Positions 1-7,014 are shown, counted from the stretch's first letter. The stretch: DNA of 10,471 bases from JAFGCL01 sp964492335 (GCA_964492335.1 CAZBJX010000037.1:1-10471); one strand, 5' to 3'. The notes: a model not told the origin generated them from the letters alone. Numbers and translations are program-made.

Positions 1-55
1 AATCACGAGCAGACTTCCACAGCATTTCCTGTTCTTCGCTAAATGCCAGGTCCAT
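1..55 (-). CDS. Acyl-CoA dehydrogenase d, N-terminal fragment (cut by window edge)
   Basis: Only 18 codons are visible, reading MDLAFSEEQEMLWKSARD. A Shine-Dalgarno AAGGGGG (64-70) lies 8 nt before the ATG, and the gene starts 19 nt after the stop of the preceding ACAD, so it belongs to the same operon. The start is typical of the N-terminal helix of acyl-CoA dehydrogenases. By eye, 12 of 18 residues match the N-terminus of the ACAD at 1361-2476, against about 6 or 7 for the other two. It is therefore probably a second FAD-side type subunit pairing with its upstream neighbour. Nothing can be said about its catalytic residues from this fragment. Confidence 0.8.
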   Translation of the reverse strand, partial: MDLAFSEEQEMLWKSARD

Positions 56-74
56 CTTTTCGTCCCCCTTCTCT

Positions 75-1331
75 CTATTTCTTCGGCGCCGGCCTGGGCT
101 CTCTGGGGAGCCCCAGGGCACCGGCTGCAGCGTTGCGGGCCACTTCCGTGGTGCCGGCCGCGATAGTGTTGCAGACCGTGCTCAGGTAGAGGTGCTTGAA
201 CCGCCCGTTGAGCACGGACCACTTGTCCTTCACCGGGTCGGTCTGGCGCCAGTTGCCGCCCACGGGTCCCAGCTGCCCGTACATCCCCAGGATCTGCATG
301 CCCACCTGGGCCACGCGCTGGGTGGTGACGCCACCCAGGACCTTGACAGTGTTGGCCGCGCCGGTGACGTTCCCGCCGGTGAGCGCCAGGTGGTTCAGCT
401 TGTAGCCCACATTCCGGGCTACTTCCTGCTGGATGACCACATCCGCCAGGCGGTTGCGGACCATCTTGTTCTTGGACAGCGGCACGCCGTCGGCGTCCCT
501 GGTCTCCTTGCAGTACTGGACCAGCAGGTCGATGTCCCGCTTGATGTTGATCAGCAGCATCACGCCGTAGGCCCTCTCGTGACTGAGAGCGGCCATCACC
601 AGCTTCCAGCCGCCGTTGACTTCACCCAGGAGGTTCTCCTTGGGGACCCTGGCATTGTCGTAGAAGACCTCGCAGAAGGCCTTCAGCCCGGTCATCATCT
701 CCAGCGGGACCATGGTTATGCCCGGGGTCTTCTTGTACTCCACCAGGATGATGCTGATGCCCCGGTGCTTCTTGGAGAGGTCGGAGTCCGTCCGGCAGTA
801 AACCGGGGCCAGGTCGGCCCGGTGGGCCGCGCTCTGCCAGGTCTTCTGCCCGTTCAGGACCCAGTAGTCACCCTGCAGCTCCGCCTTGAGCTGAAGGTTG
901 GCCAGGTCGGAGCCGGCATTGGGCTCGCTCATGCCGGTGGCGCCCTTGATCTCGCCCCGGACCATCATCGGCAGGTACTTCTCTCTCTGCGCCTCGGTGC
1001 CGAAGTCCAGCAGCAGGTCGCCCATGCCGCCCACGAACTGGTAGGGGTCCAGTCCGGGGGAACCGCGGTAGGTCAGCTCCTCTTCCAGGATGATCTGCTT
1101 CCAGAGAGGCTCCTCGTGTCCGCCGTACTTCTTGGGCCAGGTGAGCCCCAGCCAGCCTTTGGCGGCCAGCTTCTTCTGCATCGCCACGCTGACCTCGTGG
1201 ATGCTGTCGAAGGCATCCTCATGGTACAAGTCCGGGTCCACGCCCGGCCAGTCTTTCGGCAGCTCTTTGTCGAGGAATTCCTTCACCTCTTTCCGGAAGG
1301 CTTCTTCCTCAGGAGTGAATCGAAAGTCCAT
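75..1331 (-). CDS. Acyl-CoA dehydrogenase c (catalytic-type subunit, 418 aa)
   Basis: This is a flavin-dependent acyl-CoA dehydrogenase family protein, which would introduce an alpha,beta double bond into an acyl-CoA in the cytoplasm. Visible elements are the N-terminal helical domain (about 1-125), the middle-domain motif MSEPNAGSD (134-142), LNGQKTWQS (159-167) and the C-terminal IAAGTTEVARN (390-400). The residue before GTT is Ala, where MCAD-type enzymes have their catalytic Glu. E252 in LSHERA sits where isovaleryl-/long-chain-type enzymes place the base and is the likely catalytic residue. The RxxFGxPI segment is replaced by RDADGVPLS (278-286), so FAD contacts probably come from a partner subunit. 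The start is fixed by ATG preceded by AAAGGAGGG. It lies 29 nt after ACAD b and 19 nt before ACAD d. Family assignment is firm; the substrate is unknown. Confidence 0.93.
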   Translation of the reverse strand: MDFRFTPEEEAFRKEVKEFLDKELPKDWPGVDPDLYHEDAFDSIHEVSVAMQKKLAAKGWLGLTWPKKYGGHEEPLWKQIILEEELTYRGSPGLDPYQFVGGMGDLLLDFGTEAQREKYLPMMVRGEIKGATGMSEPNAGSDLANLQLKAELQGDYWVLNGQKTWQSAAHRADLAPVYCRTDSDLSKKHRGISIILVEYKKTPGITMVPLEMMTGLKAFCEVFYDNARVPKENLLGEVNGGWKLVMAALSHERAYGVMLLINIKRDIDLLVQYCKETRDADGVPLSKNKMVRNRLADVVIQQEVARNVGYKLNHLALTGGNVTGAANTVKVLGGVTTQRVAQVGMQILGMYGQLGPVGGNWRQTDPVKDKWSVLNGRFKHLYLSTVCNTIAAGTTEVARNAAAGALGLPREPRPAPKK

Positions 1332-1360
1332 CTTACCCTCCTTTCCTTAGGCTCTTGCGT

Positions 1361-2476
1361 CTAAAGTCCCAGTTCCGCGGCAATCACTTCACCGTGGAAA
1401 GCGCTGTTCCCAAACAAGGCCTCCGCCACCACCGCCTGCTTCGTGAAGAGATGCATATCGTGATCGTGCTGGAAGGCCATGGCCCCGTGGATCTCATGGC
1501 CCAGGGCGGTGATGCGGCGCGAAGCCTGGCCCATCAGGGCCTTCGCCAGAGAAACCTCCAGGGCGCACGGCAGGCCCTCGCTCACCATCCATGCGGCCCG
1601 GCGGGTCATGCAGCGGCAGCCGTCAAGGTCGTTCAGCATGTTGGCGCAGTGGTGCTGGATCGACTGGTAGGCGCCGATGGGCCTGCCGAAGGCCACCCTG
1701 TCCTTGGCATACTGGACGCTGATCTCCAGCACGTACTCGAGACCGCCCAGCACCTCGGCGCACTTGGCCACGGCCGCCCGGCGCATCACCTTGTCGAGGT
1801 AGTCCTTGCCGCAGTTGAGGCCGCCCAGCATGTCGGCCCGGGCCACCTCCACGTTGTCGAGCACCACCTGGCTCTGCCTCTCCCCGAACATCGCCGGCAG
1901 CAGGGTGCGGGTCACCCCGCGGGCCCTGGCATCCACCAGGAAGAGGCTGACGCCGCCCCTGGTCTTCGCGGCCACGATGATGCAGTCCGCCACGTGCCCG
2001 TCGGTGACGAAGAGCTTGGTGCCGCTGAGAGTATAGTGGCCGGCCATCTCGCTGGCCTCGACCTCAAAGCAGTCGGGCCGGTAGATGGCATGGGGCTCGG
2101 CGATGGCCATGGTGATCACCATCTCTCCCCTGGCCACCTTCGGCAGCATGGCCGCCTTCTGCTCCTCGGTGCCCAGCTCCAGGATGCTGAGGGCTCCCAG
2201 CACCACGGCGGACAGGAATGGCCCCGGAGCGCAGGCCCGCCCCATCTCCTCCAGCAGAATGGCCAGGTCCAGGAAGCTGGCGTCCGAGCCGCCGTACTGC
2301 TCCGGAAGGACCAGCCCCACCCATCCCAGGTCCGCCATCTCCTTCCACATCTGGGGCTGGTAGCCCTTCGGGTCCTTAGCCAGCTCTTTGACCAGGGTCT
2401 TGGGCAGCCTGGTCTTGAAGAAATCCCTAGCCGTCTTCTTCAGCATCTCCTGCTGTTCGCTCAGGCCAAAGTCCAT
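1361..2476 (-). CDS. Acyl-CoA dehydrogenase b (FAD-side, base-less subunit, 371 aa)
   Basis: This is an acyl-CoA dehydrogenase family member, shorter than its two neighbours. The N-terminal domain is ordinary (LPEQYGGSDA at 58-67). The middle-domain motif is degenerate: AIAEPHAIYRPD (124-135) replaces the usual EPxAGSD. The C-terminal domain keeps DRVAFGRPIGAYQSIQH (259-275), the classical ACAD segment that contacts FAD across the subunit interface. I find no Glu at either usual base position: the helix near 225-245 reads KDYLDKVMRRAAVAK, and the C-terminus reads EALFGNSAFHG (352-362). It is therefore probably the non-catalytic, FAD-contributing half of a heterotetramer, as described for the actinobacterial FadE28/FadE29-type enzymes. 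The start ATG has AAGGAG upstream. It lies 33 nt after ACAD a and 29 nt before c, which suggests co-translation. Which of a or c it pairs with is not decided by the sequence; gene order favours a. Confidence 0.92.
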   Translation of the reverse strand: MDFGLSEQQEMLKKTARDFFKTRLPKTLVKELAKDPKGYQPQMWKEMADLGWVGLVLPEQYGGSDASFLDLAILLEEMGRACAPGPFLSAVVLGALSILELGTEEQKAAMLPKVARGEMVITMAIAEPHAIYRPDCFEVEASEMAGHYTLSGTKLFVTDGHVADCIIVAAKTRGGVSLFLVDARARGVTRTLLPAMFGERQSQVVLDNVEVARADMLGGLNCGKDYLDKVMRRAAVAKCAEVLGGLEYVLEISVQYAKDRVAFGRPIGAYQSIQHHCANMLNDLDGCRCMTRRAAWMVSEGLPCALEVSLAKALMGQASRRITALGHEIHGAMAFQHDHDMHLFTKQAVVAEALFGNSAFHGEVIAAELGL

Positions 2477-2509
2477 TTCCTACTCCTTCTTTCCTCAACC
2501 TGAATGGGG

Positions 2510-3697
2510 CTACTTCCGGGGCAGTCCCAGCCCGGCGGTGGCCATGGTGTTCCTGGCGATCTCGGAGGTGCCACCCGCCAGGCTGTCGCCACCTGTCCAG
2601 AGGAACCAGCGCCGCAGGTTCTTTCGCAGGACTGCCCACTTGTCGTCTTCTCCCGCATAGGCATACAGCCCCATTATCTGCATGCCCCGATCGAAGAAGC
2701 GAAGCCCCATGTCGTCCGCCAGCACCTTGGCCGCCGACGCCTCGTAGGTAAGGGTCGTCCCCATGTCCAGCTTCCAGCCGATGCTCCAGAACACCTGCCG
2801 GCAGGCCTCGATCTCGATGGCGCTCTCCACCAGCTTGGCCCTCACGCTCGGGTCCTGGGAAAGGAGGCGCCCGTCGAGCCGGGTCTCCCTGGCGTACTGC
2901 ACCAGGTCATCGGTGATCCTCTGGCAGAAGCGGGCCTTGGGGAAGCGCGCCCAGAACCGGTCGAACTCCAGGGTCTTGTTGAGATGAAGCACCGCCTGGT
3001 CCTTCTCTCCCAGAAGGTGCCGCTTGGGCACCCGGACGTTGTCCAGGAATACCTCGGTGTGGAAGATGTCGCCCAGCATGCTCTCCATGGGCACCACCGT
3101 TACGCCCGGAAGGCTCTTGTCCAGGATGAAGGTGCTGATGGAGGCCCACCTGGGGGCCTTGGGGTCGACATTGGTGCGGCAGAAGAGGAAACCGTAATCG
3201 GAGATGTGGGCCAGGGAGCTCCACACCTTCTGACCGTTGACCAGGAAGCAGTCGTCCTGCTCTATGGCGGTGGTCCGCAGGGACAGCAGGTCCGACCCGG
3301 CGTCCGGCTCGCTCATGGCCAGCCAGAGAATGGTCTCGCCCCTTCCGATGCCGGGCAGGAACTCCTGCTTGAGCTCCTCGCTGCCCATGTCCAGGATGGT
3401 GTTGGCCATGGACCAGCAGATGGCGCCCGCCGCCCAGGGGACCCTGGCATACGCCAGCTCCTCGAAGAGCATCATCAGGTCCATGTTGGGCCGCTCAGCC
3501 CCCCCGAACTTCTTGGGCCACGTCAGCGGTATCCAGTTCTTCTTCCCCAGCAGGCGGACGAACTCGTAGGAGAATGCGCCGTGGCCCCACGAGTCCTCGC
3601 CGGATTGAGTGGGGAATTTCTCCGGGGGGTTGTCTTTCAGGAAGTCCCGTATCTCTCGACGCCATGCCTCCTGCTCGGCGGTGAACCCAAACTCCAT
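2510..3697 (-). CDS. Acyl-CoA dehydrogenase a (catalytic-type subunit, 395 aa)
   Basis: This flavin-dependent acyl-CoA dehydrogenase resembles ACAD c in layout: N-terminal helices with PLTWPKKFGG (57-66), AMSEPDAGSDLLSL (127-140), FLVNGQKVWSSLAH (151-164) and the C-terminal LAGGTSEIARN (373-383). As in c, the MCAD-type Glu position is not acidic (Gly before GTS), and the RxxFGxPI segment is replaced by ETRLDGRLLS (271-280). At the position matching E252 of c this protein has D246 (LEFDRFWA), so its base would be an Asp, or the enzyme may be impaired. The start ATG is preceded by AAGGAGGG. It is separated from the thiolase by 198 nt holding a strong hairpin, and is followed after 33 nt by ACAD b. 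It probably forms an alpha2beta2 enzyme with b. Family is certain; substrate and activity are not. Confidence 0.92.
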   Translation of the reverse strand: MEFGFTAEQEAWRREIRDFLKDNPPEKFPTQSGEDSWGHGAFSYEFVRLLGKKNWIPLTWPKKFGGAERPNMDLMMLFEELAYARVPWAAGAICWSMANTILDMGSEELKQEFLPGIGRGETILWLAMSEPDAGSDLLSLRTTAIEQDDCFLVNGQKVWSSLAHISDYGFLFCRTNVDPKAPRWASISTFILDKSLPGVTVVPMESMLGDIFHTEVFLDNVRVPKRHLLGEKDQAVLHLNKTLEFDRFWARFPKARFCQRITDDLVQYARETRLDGRLLSQDPSVRAKLVESAIEIEACRQVFWSIGWKLDMGTTLTYEASAAKVLADDMGLRFFDRGMQIMGLYAYAGEDDKWAVLRKNLRRWFLWTGGDSLAGGTSEIARNTMATAGLGLPRK

Positions 3698-3698
3698 G

Positions 3699-3895
3699 TA
3701 CCCTCCTTAGGGGACTCTGCCCTCACTTCAAGAATCCGCAGGACGGCCGCAGGGGCCTCCTCGACTGTGAACCACAGGGCAGCCACACGCGCGACCCGCG
3801 CTCTGCCCTTCCACCCCACCAGAGTTACTTTGCGCCCGCACGTGGGGGCAGCCACGGCTGCCCCCACGCTGGCCAGTACCAGTTTGTCTGTGCGC
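3699..3895 (-). other. 198-nt intergenic gap inside the operon
   Basis: This is the only long gap within the minus-strand operon, whose other junctions are 13-33 nt. It holds the 13-bp hairpin listed separately, a smaller CTGTG-AAC-CACAG stem (3765-3777) and the Shine-Dalgarno of ACAD a. I see no convincing -35/-10 pair and no gene in it. Confidence 0.6.
3841..3868 (-). promoter_or_regulatory. Perfect 13-bp hairpin downstream of the thiolase
   Basis: CGTGGGGGCAGCC (3841-3853) and GGCTGCCCCCACG (3856-3868) are exact reverse complements, with a 2-nt centre (effectively a 4-nt loop CACG with a 12-bp stem). It begins 27 nt beyond the thiolase stop in the direction of transcription. No T-run follows on either strand, so it is not a standard intrinsic terminator. 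It could be a partial terminator, an RNA-stability or processing element that separates expression of the thiolase pair from the dehydrogenases, or one copy of a dispersed palindromic repeat. Confidence 0.7.
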
Positions 3896-5083
3896 CTAGT
3901 TTGCGCCGGGCCCGATGAGGGTGACAGAGGCCTGGAACATGCCGGGCGTGCCGCCCTGTGAGTGGGCCAGACCGATCTTCGGGTTCTTCAGCTGGCGCTT
4001 GTCCGCCCTGCCCAGCTGCTGGTTGTAGAGCTCGTACACCATGCGGAGCCCGCTGGCGCCCACCGGGTGGCCGAATGACTTCAGCCCGCCGTCGGTGTTG
4101 ACCGGCAGGTCACCGGTCAGGACGAAGGAGTCCTTCTCCACTTCCGCGGGGCCGCTGCCGCGCGGGCAGAAGCCGAGGGACTCGTATATGATGAGCTCGG
4201 TGATGGTGAAGCAGTCGTGGACCTCGGCGGAGCCGATTTCCTTCCTCGGGTCCTTGATCCCGGCCTGCTCGTAGGCCTGCTGGGCCGCCACCCAGGTCTC
4301 GTCCCAGAAGGTGATGTCCACGTCGGAGCGGAACTTGCCCTTGAAGGGGTCAATCCGGCCGACGGACAGGCCCAAGCCCTTGATCAGCGCGTGGGGCCTC
4401 TTGAGCTCCTTGGCCTTGGCGGCGCTGGTGATTATGGCCGCAGCCGCGCCATCGGTCACCGGGCAGCAGTCGAAGAGTCCCAGCGGCCAGGCGATCATGG
4501 GGGCCTTCAGCGCCGTCTCCAGGGCGATGGCCCTCTTGAAGTGGGCCTTGGGGTGAAGAGCGCCATTGGCATGGTTCTTCACCGCGATCTTGGCCAGTAT
4601 TTCCTTGCCCTTGTCAAAGGGGATCTTGTACTTCTCGAAGTACTGCACGGCCGACTTGGCGAAGGAGGCCGGGGCAGAGCCGACCACGGAGATCGGGTGC
4701 ATGGAGCCCGGCATCTCCAGGGCGCCGCTGCCGTAGTCCTTCAGTTTCTCGAAACCGACGCAGAGGACGGTGTCGTACATTCCGGCGGCCACGGAGAAGG
4801 CACCCACCCTGAGGGCCTCCGCCGCGGTGGCGCAGTTGTTCTCCACCCTGGTGGCCGGGATCCTGTCCAGCTGGAGCGCCTCGGTCACGGTGGCGCCGGT
4901 CCACATGCTGGAGGAGACGTTGCCCACGAACACCGCTTCGATGTCCTTGGGCCCCATCTTGGCGTCCTCGTACGCTTCGTAGCTGCAGTCGATGATCATG
5001 TCGGGCACACCCTTGTTCCAGAGGTCACCGAAGTTGGTGCAACCCATTCCGATGATGGCAACTTTGTCTTTGATCGTACCCAT
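3896..5083 (-). CDS. SCP2-type thiolase (acetyl-CoA acetyltransferase-like, 395 aa)
   Basis: This is a thiolase-superfamily enzyme of the SCP2/non-specific lipid-transfer branch, which also contains archaeal acetoacetyl-CoA thiolases and the Ltp2-type retro-aldolases of steroid degradation. The nucleophile appears intact: C84 in VENNCATAAEA (80-90). The SCP2-class HDCF motif is at 289-292, GHP is at 338-340 in GGLKSFGHPVGASG, and the C-terminal loop is LAHSQGG (372-378), without the CxG cysteine of classical thiolases. In SCP2-type enzymes the HDCF Cys is thought to take that role. Retention of C84 argues for true thiolytic or condensing activity rather than a Ltp2-like aldolase. The start ATG has TAAGGAGGA, which overlaps the stop of the upstream gene (13-nt gap), so translation is probably coupled to the DUF35 partner. 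Thiolases of this branch commonly need a DUF35 protein. Chain length and substrate are unknown. Confidence 0.92.
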   Translation of the reverse strand: MGTIKDKVAIIGMGCTNFGDLWNKGVPDMIIDCSYEAYEDAKMGPKDIEAVFVGNVSSSMWTGATVTEALQLDRIPATRVENNCATAAEALRVGAFSVAAGMYDTVLCVGFEKLKDYGSGALEMPGSMHPISVVGSAPASFAKSAVQYFEKYKIPFDKGKEILAKIAVKNHANGALHPKAHFKRAIALETALKAPMIAWPLGLFDCCPVTDGAAAAIITSAAKAKELKRPHALIKGLGLSVGRIDPFKGKFRSDVDITFWDETWVAAQQAYEQAGIKDPRKEIGSAEVHDCFTITELIIYESLGFCPRGSGPAEVEKDSFVLTGDLPVNTDGGLKSFGHPVGASGLRMVYELYNQQLGRADKRQLKNPKIGLAHSQGGTPGMFQASVTLIGPGAN

Positions 5084-5096
5084 TTTCTAATCCTCC

Positions 5097-6518
5097 TTAC
5101 CGAACTGGCTTGCACTTCCAGGCGTAGGCTGCGACGTCCCCCTGCCTCTCCAGCCGTCTGAAGGTCATCTCCATCGGCTGACCGACCTTGAGGTTCTGGA
5201 TATCGCCGAAGTCCGTCATCTCGAGCTCGAGCCTGGCGCCGCTCTCGAAGTCGATGATAGCCCGGCCCTGCGGCGGATCGGTGACTTCCGGAATGGTGGG
5301 GATGGTGTCCGTGCTGAAGCTGTAGAGCGTGACCTTCTCAGGGAGCAGCGGTACCTGGTCGTAGTTGTCCTTGGAGAAGCACTTGGGGCAGATGCGGCGG
5401 ATCGGGAAGTCCACCCAGCCGCACTGCTTGCACTTGCTGGCATGCAGCTTGTACATGGAATCCCGCTCTCTCCAGAGCTGGGCCAAGCCGGGGGTGATGG
5501 GGGTCATCCGGGACATCTCCACGTAGAACAGGTGGCGCAGCCGCAGGTACTTCTGGTAGCTGGGCACCATCTTCTTGGACTGGAGGTATCCCAGGACACC
5601 GTGCCGGTCCCTGGCCTTTTCGATAGCGTCGGTGACCTTGACCAGCATCACCTCAACGCCATCGCCCCAGGCCGCCACCAGCAGCTTGTCGCCGGGCTTC
5701 GCCTGCTCCAGGGCCGCCACCAGCAGCATCAGGGAGTGGGCCGCGCCGGTATTGCCCATCACGCCGAACAGGCCGTCCTGCACCTGGGTCTTGGGGTCGA
5801 ACTTCAGGGCGGCCGCCACGCCACCATGGCTCCTGGCATCCGGGCCGCTGTAGACGATCTTGGCGATGTCCTTGGCCTCAACGCCGAACTTCTTCATGGC
5901 CGCCGCGATAGCCTTCTGCATCATGGGGCTGTAGCCTTCAGGAACGGTGAACCGGTCATTCCACACATGGACGAACTTGTCCGTGGCCGGCCTCCAGGTG
6001 TCGGTGAAGTCGGTGGCGAACGAGTAGAAGCCCTCGATGGTGGCGATGACGTCCTTGTCCCCCACCAGGAGAGCGGCAGCGCCGTCGCCGCTGTTGGACT
6101 CTATGGCAGAGAGGGGGCTCCCCAGCCGGCAGTCGGCAGCCGAGACCATGACCTTCTTCGCAGAGCCGGCCTTCACGCTGTCCACAGCCATCCTCATGGC
6201 CGAGAGGCCGCCCTTCAGGGAGTTGCCGATGTCCGCCGTCACGATGTCATCGCGGAAGTCGAGGGCCGCTGCCACCGCTGCGGCGATCTGCTTCTCCGCA
6301 AACGGGGATGACGTCGAGGCGTTGAGCACCCCGTCAATCGACCCGCGGTCCATCCCCTTCGTGCAGTCGAGGATGGCGTCAACCGTCATGGTCAGAGCGT
6401 CTTCGTCTGCACCGGCGACGGACCGCTCTCCGGCGCCCCCCTTGCCCTCGAGAACCATTATCTCGCGGGCCAACCGGTAAAGGGGCACATACGCGCCATA
6501 GGAACAGATACCTACCAT
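5097..6518 (-). CDS. HMG-CoA-synthase-like domain fused to zinc-ribbon/OB-fold DUF35 (473 aa)
   Basis: There are two domains. Residues 1 to about 300 look like a thiolase-fold HMG-CoA synthase of the archaeal type: opening GICSYGAYVPLYRL, GDGAAALLVGD (144-154), GNTGAAHS (255-262) and AKPGDKLLVAAWGDG (273-287). A helical linker (about 300-360) leads to a DUF35 zinc ribbon with C363, C366, C377 and C380 and an OB-fold running to the end. By eye the synthase triad is gone: T69 stands at the Glu position, L101 (after S100) at the Cys position in GNSLKGG, and S224 at the His position in YSGPDA. It is therefore probably a structural or acyl-CoA-binding partner of the downstream thiolase rather than an HMG-CoA synthase. 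In archaea, separate thiolase, HMGS and DUF35 proteins form one complex; here two of the three are fused. The start has AAGGAGGG seven bases upstream. It is the first gene of the operon. Confidence 0.88.
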   Translation of the reverse strand: MVGICSYGAYVPLYRLAREIMVLEGKGGAGERSVAGADEDALTMTVDAILDCTKGMDRGSIDGVLNASTSSPFAEKQIAAAVAAALDFRDDIVTADIGNSLKGGLSAMRMAVDSVKAGSAKKVMVSAADCRLGSPLSAIESNSGDGAAALLVGDKDVIATIEGFYSFATDFTDTWRPATDKFVHVWNDRFTVPEGYSPMMQKAIAAAMKKFGVEAKDIAKIVYSGPDARSHGGVAAALKFDPKTQVQDGLFGVMGNTGAAHSLMLLVAALEQAKPGDKLLVAAWGDGVEVMLVKVTDAIEKARDRHGVLGYLQSKKMVPSYQKYLRLRHLFYVEMSRMTPITPGLAQLWRERDSMYKLHASKCKQCGWVDFPIRRICPKCFSKDNYDQVPLLPEKVTLYSFSTDTIPTIPEVTDPPQGRAIIDFESGARLELEMTDFGDIQNLKVGQPMEMTFRRLERQGDVAAYAWKCKPVR

Positions 6519-6815
6519 TTTCCCTCCTTCATAGTTGGTCTTTCTTGCCTAAGGGCATCGTGGCCGGCTATTGCCCGGCACGTACCGTTTTCCATGCTAG
6601 TCAACAACATAATGAGAAGCACCGAAGGCTGCCATGCACCCGGGCCCGGCCGCGGTCCGGAGCGCATGCGGGCCGGCCGGCGGGACTGACCGGGTCGTGG
6701 GGCCGGGGCCCGGCACCGGTATGTGCCAATACACCACTGGACGGATGTCGCGCGGGATGCTGCGGAAGCACCCCACACAGCCTGGTCTCTCTCGGTGCCA
6801 CCCCACAACAGATCA
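6519..6815 (-). promoter_or_regulatory. Long 5' leader of the acyl-CoA operon (about 290 nt)
   Basis: This is the stretch between the minus-strand promoter (6816-6844) and the first operon gene. It is very GC-rich around 6640-6720, with short palindromes such as CCGGGCCCGG, and becomes AT-richer near 6595-6620. I do not recognise a riboswitch or T-box. Two small AUG frames (6635-6597 with 12 codons; 6595-6512 with 27 codons, overlapping the operon start) lack Shine-Dalgarno sequences. Its length suggests a structured regulatory leader, but this is inference. Confidence 0.4.
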
Positions 6816-6844
6816 ATTATAGCGCTTCCCTCTGACCGTGTAAA
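6816..6844 (-). promoter_or_regulatory. Sigma70-type promoter for the acyl-CoA operon
   Basis: On the minus strand, TTTACA (6839-6844) and TATAAT (6816-6821) are separated by exactly 17 nt: a 5/6 -35 box and a perfect -10 box. The expected transcription start is near 6809, pointing at the operon that begins at 6518. It is back to back with the plus-strand promoter at 6872-6900. Confidence 0.7.
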
Positions 6845-6871
6845 ACTGGGGGCAGGGCCCTATGGCCGTCA

Positions 6872-6900
6872 TTGGCAAACAGGCGGCGCAGCAGTATAAT
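6872..6900 (+). promoter_or_regulatory. Sigma70-type promoter for the zinc-ribbon gene
   Basis: TTGGCA (6872-6877) and TATAAT (6895-6900) are separated by 17 nt. The predicted start near 6907 gives a leader of about 108 nt before the zinc-ribbon start at 7015. The -35 box lies only 27 bp from that of the divergent operon promoter, so one regulator could affect both. Confidence 0.7.
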
Positions 6901-7002
6901 TCGCATTGGTGGTTCCAAGTCCAGGTTCCCAGAGCTGCGACCAGGCCGCGTCCGAAGGCTATGGGTGACCCAGGTTGAGCCAACCAGACATCATACGGAG
7001 AA

Positions 7003-7009
7003 AGGAGGT
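7003..7009 (+). promoter_or_regulatory. Shine-Dalgarno AGGAGGT that places the zinc-ribbon start at ATA
   Basis: A near-perfect anti-16S match lies 5 nt before an in-frame ATA (7015). The frame is closed upstream by TGA (6976-6978), and there is no ATG, GTG or TTG between that stop and the first zinc-ligand pair. The next ATG (7090) is 81 nt away and has no such site in front of it. Confidence 0.75.
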
Positions 7010-7014
7010 CATCC

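Noticed and set aside
3637..3867. Minus-strand 76-codon frame across the thiolase-ACAD gap
   Set aside because: It has no Shine-Dalgarno, starts inside the hairpin and runs into the ACAD a start in another frame. No family resemblance; probably chance.
192..6311. Long plus-strand open frames opposite the operon (for example 192-1364, 1355-2503, 2504-3961, 4217-5161, 5442-6311)
   Set aside because: They are antisense shadows of well-supported acyl-CoA genes, caused by high third-position GC. Their products are Gly/His/Leu-rich with no recognisable domain.
6512..6635. Two short AUG frames in the operon leader (12 and 27 codons)
   Set aside because: Neither has a Shine-Dalgarno or a regulatory codon run. 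The second merely overlaps the operon start. Kept only as a remark in the leader entry.
6519..6815. Cobalamin, SAM/SAH or T-box element in the leader
   Set aside because: I looked for their conserved boxes and found none that fit.
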